Assembly (NCBI GenBank): GCA_947396885.1
Contig: OX377204.1
Location: 89,414,728 to 89,478,727, forward strand
DNA length: 64,000 nucleotides
Reading direction: 5' to 3'
Origin: Heligmosomoides polygyrus polygyrus
Taxonomy: Eukaryota > Nematoda > Chromadorea > Rhabditida > Heligmosomidae
How positions within the stretch are numbered: the first letter of the stretch is position 1; every line of letters starts with the position of its first letter. Shown piece by piece: positions 32,233 to 42,330 of the stretch. The translations under genes and the position numbers were made by a program. Below the pieces are notes generated by a model, which was not told the origin of the DNA, did no database searches, and was given only the letters and a program-made list of their open reading frames with translations.

Positions 32233-32775
32233 GCGTGCGAGGTGAACTCACGCGTGAGCGCAGCGTGGTCCAAATGGCGCTCAATGACAGGCGTTCTGTG
32301 CGACAGAAAGATACCGGAGCGCTTAAAATCAAAGATCTACAGAACCGTCGTCCGACCAGTAGCGATGTACGGTGCTGAGTGCTGGCCTGCAACGAAGGAA
32401 GTTGAGAGCCGCCTCAGCGTGATGGAGACGAAAATGCTGCGCTGGACGGCTGGTGTCACGCGTTTGGATCATGTTCGCAATGTCTCCGTACGTCAAAGGT
32501 TTGGCGTCGCTCCAATTGCTGACAAGCTACGTGAAGCTCGCCTACGGTGGTATGGCCATGTTCTTCGTGCGGACGGCGACACCGTTCGGAAGATTGGCCT
32601 CAACATAGATGTGCCCGGAAAACGGCCTAAAGGACGACCTAGGCAACGCTGGCTTGATACGTTGCACGTGGACTTAAAGGAAGCTGGTATCCACCCCGAT
32701 CAAGCGTTTGATCGTGCGAAGTGGCGTCATCATACCAGAAGAGCGGACCCCGCTGCTAAGCGGGACAAACGCTGA
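32231..32775 (+). pseudogene. RTE-type retrotransposon C-terminal fragment
   Basis: An uninterrupted frame of about 180 codons reads SAAWSKWRSMTGVLCDRKIP, YGAECWPATKEVE, METKMLRWTAGVTRLDHVRN, LRWYGHVLRADGD and RPKGRPRQRWLDTL, ending at a TGA followed by a TTA repeat. This is the post-RT C-terminal region of RTE-like elements. The RT and endonuclease parts are missing (5' truncation at the TTA run). The intact frame suggests a younger insertion. It is distinct from the RTE family at 17.1 and 62.6 kb. Confidence 0.85.
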
Positions 32776-32789
32776 AGAATAAGAAGAAG

Positions 32790-32790
<1 letters not shown>

Positions 32791-32869
<79 letters not shown>
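32791..32869. repeat. TTA microsatellite, RTE 3' tail
   Basis: About 26 perfect TTA units directly after GAAGAATAAGAAGAAG and the stop codon of the RTE fragment. It is the 3' tail of that insertion. Confidence 0.9.
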
Positions 32870-33365
32870 GTGTAGACAGAAATTTGCTAGGTTGTTTTTT
32901 ATTCTTTTAGCTGCAAACAATAGACTGTGATCTACCCTTTGAAATGGATAAATAAATAGATAAACCCTACCGAGTGCTCGCGTGCGTGCGACATTGTGCA
33001 GAAATCCACTGTACTGTGCTAGCTGGTGAAGGGGTGTATTTGAACGAAAGCAACGAGTTCGCTGATATGCAGATTGTACTTACCGGATAATAGACGATGG
33101 AATCGAAGGCATTCTGATGACTACTTCAACGTCAAATGCCATCATCATTCGCAGACATTTCTGTTATTAAATGGAGGATGAAGAGAATAAGCGTCCTAGC
33201 TCGAACACTTCAGAGCACGGAGACGAACTGAACGCTGGCCTACCTCCCAAGGATATCGAAACTCTGTATGGGTTTCTAGTCGCCTTGCACTTTCCAGGCG
33301 ATTCAGGACAAGTAAAACACTTTGTCCTCTTCCGTATAGTTTCGGGCTATCACACCAATTTTCTT

Positions 33366-33655
33366 GGGTACATGGTAGCGCAGTCGAAGCCAACGATGGC
33401 GGTCGCACCCACCCGACACGAAGTTCTTGGATCAGGTTCCACGCCAGGCCAACTAAGCCTTCCATCCCTCTGACGTCGGTACCGGGCTTGTCTAGGAAAG
33501 ACAAAACACAGCCTTATTCATCGACTGGCCATAGGAAATCACTGTAATGATCAAATACGCATTCAAATTGCCTTTTCGACATCCCGCATGAGTACGTAGG
33601 ATGCGTGGCGCATCCCAAAAAGGAACTGATCTAGGCCGTTCTTTACGTTTTACCT
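33366..33655 (+). mobile_element. tRNA-headed SINE copy
   Basis: The head GGGTACATGGTAGCGCAGTC is present, the B-box region is altered (TTGGATCAGGTTCC), and the body and 3' GCGTGGCGCATCCCAAAAAG are clear. It is moderately diverged. Confidence 0.85.
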
Positions 33656-33675
33656 TTTTCTGCTGCTGATTATCG

Positions 33676-33892
33676 TGCAGACAATTTAAAAGCGTAGTTA
33701 GGCTATACAGTGACCTGCGGAAGCAAGCCCATGCACAAATCAGTGTTTTATCCTTCCATACAAGACTGATGTGAGTTCGCCAACCTGGGTGAACTCAAGG
33801 CTTAATTGGTCTGGACGGGAAATCCGAACCTGGAACCTGGTATTGGGTGTACGCGACAGTCCGCACCTCATCAGACTGCGCTACACTCGCCC
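33676..33892 (-). mobile_element. SINE copy, 3' truncated
   Basis: Antisense, from AAAGCGTAGTTAGGCTATAC to CAGACTGCGCTACACTCGCC. The 3' ~75 bp including the tail are missing. It lies only ~20 bp from the previous, oppositely oriented copy. Confidence 0.8.
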
Positions 33893-34433
33893 ACCCAACT
33901 ATTACACTTCTCGTGCATAGGTTCCTCTGATAATTTAAGTAATTAAACTTCAAATTTCATAGGATTTCTATTAGCTCTCTTTCGCGAGCCGCTCACTCCT
34001 AAGGTAGTGAACAGCCACAGAAAGTAAAAATGCAAAAAACTAATTCAGTAACACTAGTCATCGGGTGTTCTACTACTGTATGCCACGGAGCCTCTAGAGC
34101 CACCGTAAGCCACAATGGTTCGGTCCATTAGTCGAGTACCTTCACCAACCTATCATTAGCCGGCGAGCCGCTGACTGCTGATAAACCCGTAATGGGCGGG
34201 TGGATCGGGGCGAAGATGCAAATGAAGATGGCCCCTTTGGGTCACCATCAGAGGAAGGGAGAAACATGATTCATTGCTTTTATTTATTCATTCATTCTAA
34301 GCGTGGGTTACCAGGTGGGTTACACCACACAAGCAAGAAATCGATCTGAGATATCATGAGAAATTCTAAAGAATTACAACGACACACCATCTTCAAAACG
34401 TTTCCACGAGCAGCAAGGTGTCTAAAGTGAGAT
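33893..34433. other. No recognisable feature
   Basis: Unassigned. GTGGGTTACCAGGTGGGTTA near 34304-34323 is a small local duplication. Confidence 0.4.
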
Positions 34434-34445
34434 ATGGACATGTTA

Positions 34446-34738
34446 GGATAAAAGGATGCAGGACGGCGTTAATTAATCCCCTTTGGGATGCGCCACGCAT
34501 TCTACTTCTAGGAGATATCGTGGAGGCGAGTTGAATGCGCATTTGGCCATACAATGATTTGCGGTAGCCAGCCGTTGAACAAGCCAGCGCTTTATCCTTC
34601 CCAGACAAGTCTGGTACCAATTCACCGACACCGGAGGGATGGAGGGCTTGGTTGGCCTGGGCGAGAAATCCAAACCAGGAACCTGGTATCGGGTGCAGGC
34701 GATAGCGGGCGCCTTCTCCGACTGCGCTCCACGCGCCC
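34446..34738 (-). mobile_element. tRNA-headed SINE copy with TSD
   Basis: Full-length antisense copy. ATGGACATGTTA (34434-34445) and ATGGACAAGTTA (34739-34750) are a 12-bp target duplication with one mismatch. Confidence 0.93.
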
Positions 34739-35046
34739 ATGGACAAGTTAATGGCTATAATTTGCTCTGTCTTCCAATAGTTTTCTACATTCCTCAAAAG
34801 AGGCAGCAGCTCTCCTTGTAATGAAGGACGTGAACATTAGTCTTTATAGATTTTACTAATGGTCAGAACCGAATCGTCAAGTTTTCTTTAGAAAATTTTT
34901 TGATGTTGAAGTGTTTAGTTATTCAGATGAAATTCAGCGTTTTTCAAATCAATTTCAACGTTCTTCTGGAGTCTTACTCCGTATCATATAAGCGGATCCC
35001 TCTACTGTTTCTTGTCATTGAGCGATTTGCCAAGTTTCCGGCAACA

Positions 35047-35147
35047 TGAGCACCGATCAACAAGAAGGAAATCGTAGTCAGGCTGGTATCCTTCGGTGGA
35101 AGGACCGCACACGACGAAGCTGCTCAGATTGTTGGTGTCAATGAGTG
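35047..35147 (+). pseudogene. Possible Tc1/mariner helix-turn-helix scrap
   Basis: A plus frame reads INKKEIVVRLVSFGGRTAHD, then EAAQIVGVNE, like the first helix-turn-helix of Tc1-type transposases (K.E.V.L...G.T..EAA...GV). It is only about 33 codons. Confidence 0.4.
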
Positions 35148-35235
35148 AATGAATTACTTTCTCCTGCTCATTCTGCTATTTTGAATAGCTTCATATTCTT
35201 GTATTGCCGTATTGTTTATCGTATTTTATAGTTGT

Positions 35236-35528
35236 GGGCGCGTGGAGCGCAGTCGGAGGAGGCGCCGCTGTCGCCTGCACCCGATACCAGGTTCCTGGCT
35301 CGGATTTCCCGCCCAGGCCAACCAAGCCTTCCATCCCTCCGGGGTCGGTGAATTGGTACCAGACTTGTCTGGGAAGGATAAAGCACTGACTTGTACATCG
35401 GCTGGCCACCGCAAGTCATTGTATGGCCAAATACGCATTCAACATGCCTTCACGACATCCCGTAGAAGTAGAATGCGTGGCGCATCCCAAAGAGGATTGA
35501 ATAACGCCGTCCTTTATCCTTTATCCTT
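35236..35528 (+). mobile_element. tRNA-headed SINE, reference copy of the family (293 bp)
   Basis: Best-defined member. The 14-bp TATTTTATAGTTGT is perfect on both sides (35222-35235, 35529-35542). The head GGGCGCGTGGAGCGCAGTCG contains a pol III A-box-like TRGCNNAGYNGG motif, and 43 bp downstream GGTTCGGATTTCC resembles a B-box. A self-complementary ACCAGG.TT.CCTGG overlaps it. The body carries landmarks GGTACCAGACTTGTCTGGGA (itself palindromic), GGCTGGCCACCGCAAGTCAT and AATGCGTGGCGCATCCCAAA. The 3' tail is TTTATCCTTTATCC. These are the hallmarks of a tRNA-derived SINE moved by a LINE. The parent tRNA species cannot be told, and the family is unnamed here. Confidence 0.95.
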
Positions 35529-35699
35529 TATTTTATAGTTGTATCGCTTAATTTTCTTATTTCATATTGCGTCGTATTAGTACTGAAGTACCGCTTAATC
35601 TGCTAGTTGTTTCGAATTTTTCGTTTCATTGTCTTTTTTGACATGCTGGATTTTTTTGAGTAAGAGTTAACATTGAAACGTACAACTTGCAAAGAAGAC

Positions 35700-36202
35700 A
35701 TGTAATTTTACTCGGAAGTCGTTGAGTTCGATTCGAAAAACACTAAATTTGTTTTGAAAAACGTTGAATTTGATTTGAAAAATGTTGAATTTTAACTGAA
35801 TTGAACACTATTCAAATCAAATTAGACACTTTTCAAATTGAATTGGACACTTATTATTTCGCGATTTATTTCGCTGTTTTGTCTCCAAAAGTAAAAATTT
35901 TATACAATTATTCCACTCATTCGTGCAGCTAAAGTAAAAAAAATCAAAAAAAGTTATTTTAAATGTCCCTTGAACAGAAAATTTTTCTAACCATCTTATT
36001 GAGTTTGTATGTAGTTCAACCTGTATGAAGGTTGTTTCAATTCGGAAGAGTTTTCTTTGATTTCAAAAATCCTAGGCGAGCTTAGGAAAGGGTCCAATTT
36101 GACGTGAAAAGTGTCCAATTTGATTTGGAAAGTGTCCAATTTGGTTTGAAATTGTTCAATTTGGTTTGAAAAATGTCCAATTTGGCCTGAAAGTGGAATA
36201 TA
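35700..36202. mobile_element. Foldback minisatellite-ended element
   Basis: The left arm at 35720-35855 has four to six ~21-bp units (AAATTGAATTGGACACTTA and similar). The right arm at 36088-36190 has five inverse units (AAGTGTCCAATTTGATTTGG) and ends ATATACC. It is the same family as 15893-16743. The interior shares CACTCATTCGTGCAGCTAAA with 16500-16530. Confidence 0.65.
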
Positions 36203-36426
36203 CCAGGAAGGAACAAAGAAAATCCTGCACATCTTCAATTAACCAATATGGGAAGTAGTGAATAAGATATACGACCTCTACGTGCTGTGATAGAGTGGTG
36301 GTATTTTCTATGTTTCTGATCCGTTGTTAACATGGCCAAAATAAAACCTTGAACCATTTCTAGGCCAGACTGCGAAGCGGTCCAAACATCGAGTCAGTTA
36401 ATGCTCCACCTAACGACCCTTACAGC

Positions 36427-36772
36427 ATAGAGCCCGGATTCTTCAAGCAATGGGTATAGGTAGAGATACCGTAAGGGAATCGTACCCACTACCAGCAGTG
36501 AGAAGTGGGTACGATTCGTATTCATGAAAGAAATCAAGGGTAAGGTACAACTGGGCCTCTTGCGAGAACAACTGATCTCACTGGAGCGCCATTTTGTCAA
36601 TAGGGCGAGAGGGAGTCGCGGGTATACGGATGTACCCACTACGATCGGAGGTTTTTCTCTACCCGCTGATATACCCACGATTTTGTGGGTAAGGTTTATC
36701 ATGAATCGTGGGTATGTAAACCCTCTAAACCCAGCATACCCGTGGGTAAGCGCGTTGATGAATCCGTGTCCA
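36427..36772. mobile_element. Foldback element, GGGGCCGGATTCATCAAC family, ~346 bp
   Basis: Ends AGCCCGGATTCTTCAAGC and GCGTTGATGAATCCGTG are inverse. Internal inverted pairs such as TATACCCACGATT / AATCGTGGGTATG and GTACCCACT / AGTGGGTAC give several hairpins. It is the best copy for comparison with 13806-14476 and 31302-31610. Confidence 0.7.
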
Positions 36773-37953
36773 GAAGAGCCTGATGCAGAAGTGCAACAAG
36801 CCTGAAACTACCTACAGTGGCTGTACAATTACTGCTATAGCTAGTTTGGAATTTTCAAAAAATTTCAAAAACATATACCCTACCAATTTCCATTTCACAA
36901 CATAAAAAGCTCATTGACAGTAACCTCAAAGGATGATTCATTAGGGTGGTGCCGTTTGTATTCTTCAATCACGCAGACGTATGTTTTGTTCTTCTTTGTA
37001 CATATGTATTTCGTATTGCCTTTTTGGATCGCTGATTGTAAATAGTTCTACATATATACATAAACATCCACGAAAAAATAAAAAAATAGTATGGGCTGAA
37101 ACAATAAATAATGCGTTAAAGAAACAACAAACGTACGATCTTTGATAACTCCTTCTGCTTACGGGAAGTCTCAACTTTTTGTGCCCTTGATTTCGATTTT
37201 TTTCATTTTTTGATATTTTCATGTTGTCTAGTGTTAACTAGTGCTTTTGTAATTATTTTTGCCTTTGTTTGCCTCCGAAAATTCTTTGACGGGGTATTTT
37301 GTACTGCTTGATTCTTTTACGCTCTTTGCGTGACTGAGTAATTTTCTGCATTTTAATGACCTAACTAAATAGAGAAATAAAGAATCACTGAAATGTTTTT
37401 ATCTCTAATGGTGAAGTGAGGCCACAAGTGAGACAACGTAGGTGAGATATATTTCTTAAAGATTTAACAGAGATTAATTGTTGAATTTCTTATGATTTTT
37501 CAAGAGCCATCGGAAGAGAACAGTGTAGTTTTTCTAAAGAGAGGTTGCGGAATGCACAACATACTTGATTTTTTGATATTTATAAATTTTAATTTTTGTT
37601 TTATTGCTAAATATTACTTATTACCATAGATCTAAGTTAAATTCTGCTTAATCGCTCGGTATCATATCTGAATAGAGAATCGAGGTACATACAAACCTTA
37701 ACGCCGGCTTCATTGACCTATTTTTAAAAGATTTATATTCATTTATAAACTTTTGTTCTTTTTTAGTTTCTATCGGTACCTAGATGGCAAAGGATCTCAA
37801 TGTGCTTGAAGTCCATATGTCAGAAATCCAATTTAGCACCAATATGCCACAGCGTTTTTTTCCACAAATTCATGTGTCAGTAGACTTCTTTAGAACTGAT
37901 AAGTCTCTGTCGCCCACGCATACTGCCAGAATTTATTTTAGTCCTTCATGAAA
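36773..37953. other. No recognisable feature, AT-rich
   Basis: About 1.2 kb of AT-rich sequence with only short frames and no transposon ends that I can pair. Confidence 0.4.
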
Positions 37954-37955
37954 TA

Positions 37956-38818
37956 TTAGGTTGGTGAAAAAATCTTGCACCAAAAATTTTGAAAGTTTTT
38001 CAAAATTGAACGGGAACTTCTAAGGACTGTTGGTGCTATGTAGTTGTAGCACAAGCATTCTAGAATATTTCGCATACATGGCAATTTGCTTTTGAAGGAA
38101 TATAAATACTGCGACTGTAGTGAAGTGTGACTGACTCCATGACTCGGACAAGGCTTCGCAAAAAAAACTATCGCTCAATCTCTCCTTGTTCTTTACCGTA
38201 ATAAGCACTTTCTCGAGAATGACGTCACGGGAGATAAATCCTGAGTCTTCCTCGTTAACCATACTCGGAAGGTCCAGTGGCTCCCTCATGGGGAACCACA
38301 ACCTCAAGGCGGACATCCTCCAGAGGAAGGTAATGCTGTGCTGTTGATGGGGTAACAGTAACAGCAAGCACCTACGCTAACATCTCGCTGTAAAAGCTGA
38401 GCGAGATCATGTCTCGCAAACTGCGAGGGCGGGGGAAGGTTTACCTTCTTCATGACAATGCTCGCCCCCACTTTTCAAAGTCGTTTCGCCAGAAGTTGCA
38501 GGAGCTTCGGTGGGAGGTGCTGCCCCACCCACCGTATTCGCCAGGTCTTGCGCCATCGGACTACTACCTCTTTCGAGCTGTCGATCAAAAACTAAGGGAT
38601 AGGTGCTGACCCAACCGAACTGGAATCTGGGGTGGAGCGATTCTTTGAGTCACAGCTGACTTCATTCTGGAAGAAAGGATTTCGTGATCTCCACAGCAGA
38701 CAGCAAAAGGTTGTATATGTAAATAGTAATTACTTCGAAGATTGAAGTCGCTCACAAAAAAGCAATAAAATTTTGAAAAAAAATTACGCTGTGGTGCAGG
38801 ACTTTTTCACCAACCTAA
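37956..38818 (+). mobile_element. Internally deleted mariner, 863 bp
   Basis: TA-flanked (37954-37955, 38819-38820). The inverted ends are TTAGGTTGGTGAAAAA.TC.T followed by TGCACC. Only the C-terminal transposase segment remains (38409-38609). Sequence at 38010-38400, where the N-terminal part should be, has no transposase motifs and may be foreign DNA. Confidence 0.88.
38409..38609 (+). pseudogene. Mariner transposase C-terminal fragment
   Basis: Reads [16 protein letters not shown] with the second catalytic Asp and HPPYSPGLAPSDYYLFRA with the third, exactly 34 residues apart. The usual SPDLAP reads SPGLAP. The N-terminal HTH and first Asp region are absent, so it cannot act. Confidence 0.85.
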
Positions 38819-38820
38819 TA

Positions 38821-39541
38821 GCTATATCTTTGTTAGATTTTTCTTATGCTCTTTTTTAGGTAAGCTTTGGAAAACTGGCATTTTAACAAGAAATCTATGA
38901 GTAGCAGCTTTTTCGCACTTCTGTCAAGTCACAGTTTTGTTTCGATTCTGTTCTTCTGTTAGCCCTTTTGAATGGTGCACTTTTGTGCCTAAATAAATAA
39001 ATAAATATATCGAAAACACTGGTTTAACTAAAATTGGAGACTACCTCGTTCATCTCATCTTTAGAAATCATCGGTGTTGGAAGAAAATTGGAGTTGAGGT
39101 GTACGTCATTTTTGCAAAATCGCAATCGATTTCTACGTGAATTGTTGCAGCCGTCCTCTATTGGACTGCGAATTACTGATATTAATGCAGTACAGCAGTG
39201 AGTAGCAATGCTTCGAGGATCTATCCAAGTCGGAGGGGGAGGGCATTTATGTAGTGATTTGCGTCTCCAATTCTTGCTGTAGTTTCTACGAGAGCTTCGG
39301 TAGCTGTCTCATGATATAAGGGCTCTTCTTTAGATTTAGGGGATCTTTTACGGATCTGGTTGTATGGCATGGGATGACGTCCGCAACTGACACTTTACGC
39401 TGTCCCTTCCGACTAAGATAGATCAGCGCTTCCATATAGGACATATGAACCGATTCAGGTTAGAGTGGAGTCCTCTGCAGAATTGCCTTCCGCACAGATG
39501 CATTTCTTCGAAGATTCAATTCACTGAAGCTACCTTGATGG
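38821..39541. other. No recognisable feature
   Basis: A short TAAA/TAAATA run lies at 38990-39006. Otherwise unassigned. If the frame at 39542-39722 is an exon, this stretch would hold its downstream (minus-strand) intron and exons. Confidence 0.35.
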
Positions 39542-39722
39542 AGTTGAGAACGATACTAGTCCTTCACTGGCCGTCGACGAAATTCCAAAACATGCAAAGA
39601 CAACGAGAAACAGTACCGTACTCATGAATCCACCCAGATTCGCCCGGATTGCGTTCTCACGAGAGGTGACGATCGTTGGTCCGATGAAGTTGGCATTGTC
39701 GAGAAATCCATGACCCATTTCC
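39542..39722 (-). CDS. Candidate host exon with hydrophobic segment
   Basis: On the minus strand a strong acceptor-like TTTTCATTGTTTCAG ends at 39723, and an open frame of about 60 codons runs to CATCAAG followed by GTAGCT, a donor-like sequence near 39542. The frame reads MGHGFLDNANFIGPTIVTSR, then NAIRANLGGF, then MSTVLFLVVFACFGISSTAS, then EGLVSFSTPSR. The last Met starts a segment that looks like a classical signal peptide with possible cleavage after TAS. Without it, the exon would encode a single-pass membrane segment. No family is recognised. Neighbouring exons are not identified, so it may be a pseudogene or chance. Confidence 0.4.
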
Positions 39723-40199
39723 TGAAACAATGAAAACCAAGAGGACAATACAGAACATGGCGCAACATCCTGGAAGAGGAAATGCTCGCCCCTCATCGCA
39801 GCAACCGCGGCGCTTCCTACCGCTTCTTACCTTATCCTGGTTGGAGCACTTAAAAACTCTCATTTCAAAAAGGACCCAATTTTTACTAGCTCAAGAATCA
39901 TGTGAATTCTGAAAGCTGTTCCGGCGGCTAGCCTTCTGTCCTGATTTTTCTGTTCGCCCAGGGGGAAATAAGGATCTGCACTGGCTAAAGCTCTAAAATC
40001 ACTTTGCTTTCCAGTTAAATAAAAACCATGCGGCTAAAAGATCGAGGCACGATTCTATATTCATACTCGCTCTCCAAGATGTTTACTGTCTCCTTCATTT
40101 TTCAAGCATCATTTCGGACTGAGGGAATGCCCTACATTAGTAAGTAACTTGAGGAGCAGTGAGGAGAAGAAGGTAACATTCGGAGTTTTTCGAAATCAG

Positions 40200-40560
40200 T
40201 CGCGGGCTTCAACCACTACGTTCCCACAGACACGATCGAAGTCGACCAGCGCTCCGCCTAGCTGATGCTCGGTGTTGTGAGCACGATGTCGTCAGCGAAG
40301 CGAAGGTGGACAGTCTTCCCATTCTCGTTCACGCATGGCGTTTTCTAAGGTGACGCTGAAGAGCTTCGGGGATATATGTAGTATCCCCTTGCCGAACCCC
40401 TCTCATCAATGACAGCGTCGTTGCAGAATGGTGAGATCTTGGTCGTGAATCCACTGTACAGCCCTCGAAGGACTCTGATGTACTGAGTATGAACACCCAG
40501 AGTGAGCAGGCGTCGATGACCGCTTCAGTTTCGACGGAGTCGAATGCCTCCTGAGTGAGC
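40200..40560 (-). pseudogene. RTE-type reverse transcriptase fragment
   Basis: Minus-strand reading with frame changes gives AFDSVETEAVIDA, then a VRQGDT-type block (RGVRQGD) and LRFADDIVLTT-like sequence near 40300. It is the same subfamily as the copy at 59640-60389. Heavily frameshifted. Confidence 0.65.
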
Positions 40561-40978
40561 AGAACTACGGGGATCCGCGATCATAACATACTGCGCCGAG
40601 GCTCCAGGAAAGAAAACATACAGCCTTATCTTCTGCGACTCGAGAAAAAATGCGCGGATGTTGCAACTCAGCGCTATCAGATGACGGATCAGAGCCGCGA
40701 CGGTCTCGGTCTGAATAAAAGGGCGAAAGGGCAGATCGTGGCGCTACTTTTCCTCCTTTTACTTTTCACATGCGCCTGGGGTTGCTCCTCTCTCGTGCGC
40801 CTGGGGTTTTATGTTTTCTTCTCTTTTGCGGCTAGGTAACTTGCGTCTGCCCTTAGGGGGAATCATTTGCTGCTAGGAAGTTACTGCTCGCTGCCTAGGA
40901 CCTTAGTATTTGGGTTTAGATTTAGGATTTTGTTGTAACTGTTTCGTTATTGTGCTTTGTTTATTCTATTTGTTTACC

Positions 40979-41000
40979 GGTTTAATTACCCAGGCTTGAG
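40979..41000 (+). ncRNA. SL1-like sequence (20/22), sense strand
   Basis: GGTTTAATTACCCAGGCTTG plus AG differs from SL1 at two adjacent-region positions. It is followed by GTTCATAAAG rather than GTAAAC. The flanks do not match the SL1 repeats at 9.4 and 21.2 kb. It could be a decayed SL-RNA copy, the end of a retrocopied trans-spliced transcript, or coincidence. Confidence 0.4.
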
Positions 41001-41231
41001 GTTCATAAAGTGCGCTTACGACTTATGTTTGAACAATTGGTTCAAGCGAGCTACGAGACAAACAGAACCACCAAGCCAAACATATTTTTATGGTGCATCG
41101 TATGACTCCAAAGGAACGCGGGTACGCTTCAACTTTCTTCAACAAGGAAGACTTTGATTTATTCTTTTGTGCGCAATTTTCATCGACGTCGAAGGTTCCT
41201 ATGGCGCTCTATTTTTTCCGTAGACAAAATT

Positions 41232-41440
41232 TTCATTACATTTGGGACTAGGATTGAGGGCGTCGATGACCGCTTTAGTTTCGACAGAGTCGAATGCCTT
41301 TTTCAGGTCGATGAACGTAGGGCACAGCGGCAGCTTGTACTCTTGCGATAGTTTGATGTTGGGTTTCGCATCAACGTGTATGTGGTCGACCGTGCTGAAT
41401 CCCTTCCGAAATCCTGTCGGTTAGCGTGGGTAGGTTGATT
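41232..41440 (-). pseudogene. RTE-type reverse transcriptase fragment
   Basis: On the minus strand, GFRKGFSTVDHIHVD, QEYKLPLCPTFIDLKKAFDS and VETKAVIDAL are readable. This is RT motif A (FIDLKKAFDSVE) of RTE elements. It overlaps in content with the fragment at 40200-40560, so the two are separate insertions. Confidence 0.7.
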
Positions 41441-41833
41441 TAGCCACACGAGATTGGCAAATCATCTTATTGGCCGTTGTTTCGGTAAATTTTCCTTCTT
41501 CAAGGGCTTAAATGAGACAGAACATTCGCAAAGTTGAACGACCAGCTCCCTCGACAAAGTCTTACTTTTAGAAAAGCCAACGAAGTACTGCCTACCACTT
41601 AGTGAACACGAGAGATCGACTGCAAAAAACCAACTTTAGGCGGATCTACAGACGTGGACAGCTGAGGATACCATTATCTACGCAGTCGGTATTTTAGGTT
41701 GTGATTAACTGTATTTGGAGGCTGTGGTTTATATACGACAATGATTGCACTCGCATGCGGCCAGGTCAGACGTCGGTGCAGGCCTAAGTCTGCCCACAGA
41801 GTCCCAAAAACTGGAAAATTTCGCTGGTGGTCA

Positions 41834-42212
41834 TCACATGACATTCCTCCTTCCGGTTAATTTTTGGTTTCTTAAAATGAGTCCAAAAGGCCTACAGTGT
41901 TTTTCGCGCAGTGATGTCGGATTCCAGGCCCAAAATTCTGACCCCAACCTTGACGTCTTCCCCAGCATGCCTTCCGGAGCCGAGATTTGAATCTGCCCAG
42001 CAGGCTTTCCTTGACCCGAATGTGGAAAGGTCGCTCCGTCTCTCCAACGTGTTCGTCGCCAAAGGCGCCGCAAAAGATTAAATACATGGTCCCACTCTTG
42101 CTGCATTCACCCAGTTTCCCAAAATACGCAATAAGGGGTCACAAATTGTTGGTCCCATATGCGGTTCCTGACAAGCCGCTTCTTCAAAGGGTCAGGTGGA
42201 ATTCCTACCAGG
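41834..42212 (-). pseudogene. Penelope-like element fragment with GIY-YIG endonuclease part
   Basis: The minus strand reads DPLKKRLVRNRIWDQQF, then VTPYCVFW (end of the RT-linker region). After a frame change comes GDEHVGETERPFHIRVKE, the core of the GIY-YIG nuclease domain found in Penelope-like retroelements (YVGETGRPL.IR..EH). A third frame carries an A-EAFWILxRNPK-like end (HCRPFGLILRNQKL). At least two frameshifts are needed. It is truncated on both sides and borders a foldback-type end at 42213. Confidence 0.65.
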
Positions 42213-42330
42213 GCCAGATTCATTAACCGCTTACCGGCCGGCAACAATACATTGGTTGTCGTGACTTTTTCTCTGTATCTCTCTGTATCGCATACTACGT
42301 AGACCGGTATGGTGAATCCATGGTGAGATG
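42213..42330. mobile_element. Solitary end of the GGGGCCGGATTCATCAAC foldback family
   Basis: GGGCCAGATTCATTAACCGC followed by TTACCGGCCGGCAAC matches the start of 54621-54757 most closely. A weak opposite end (ATGGTGAATCCATGG) lies near 42309-42323. Confidence 0.45.

Noticed and set aside
35236..35310. SINE head as a tRNA gene
   Set aside because: A- and B-box matches exist, but the head does not fold into a cloverleaf with an acceptor stem, and every copy continues into the same SINE body.
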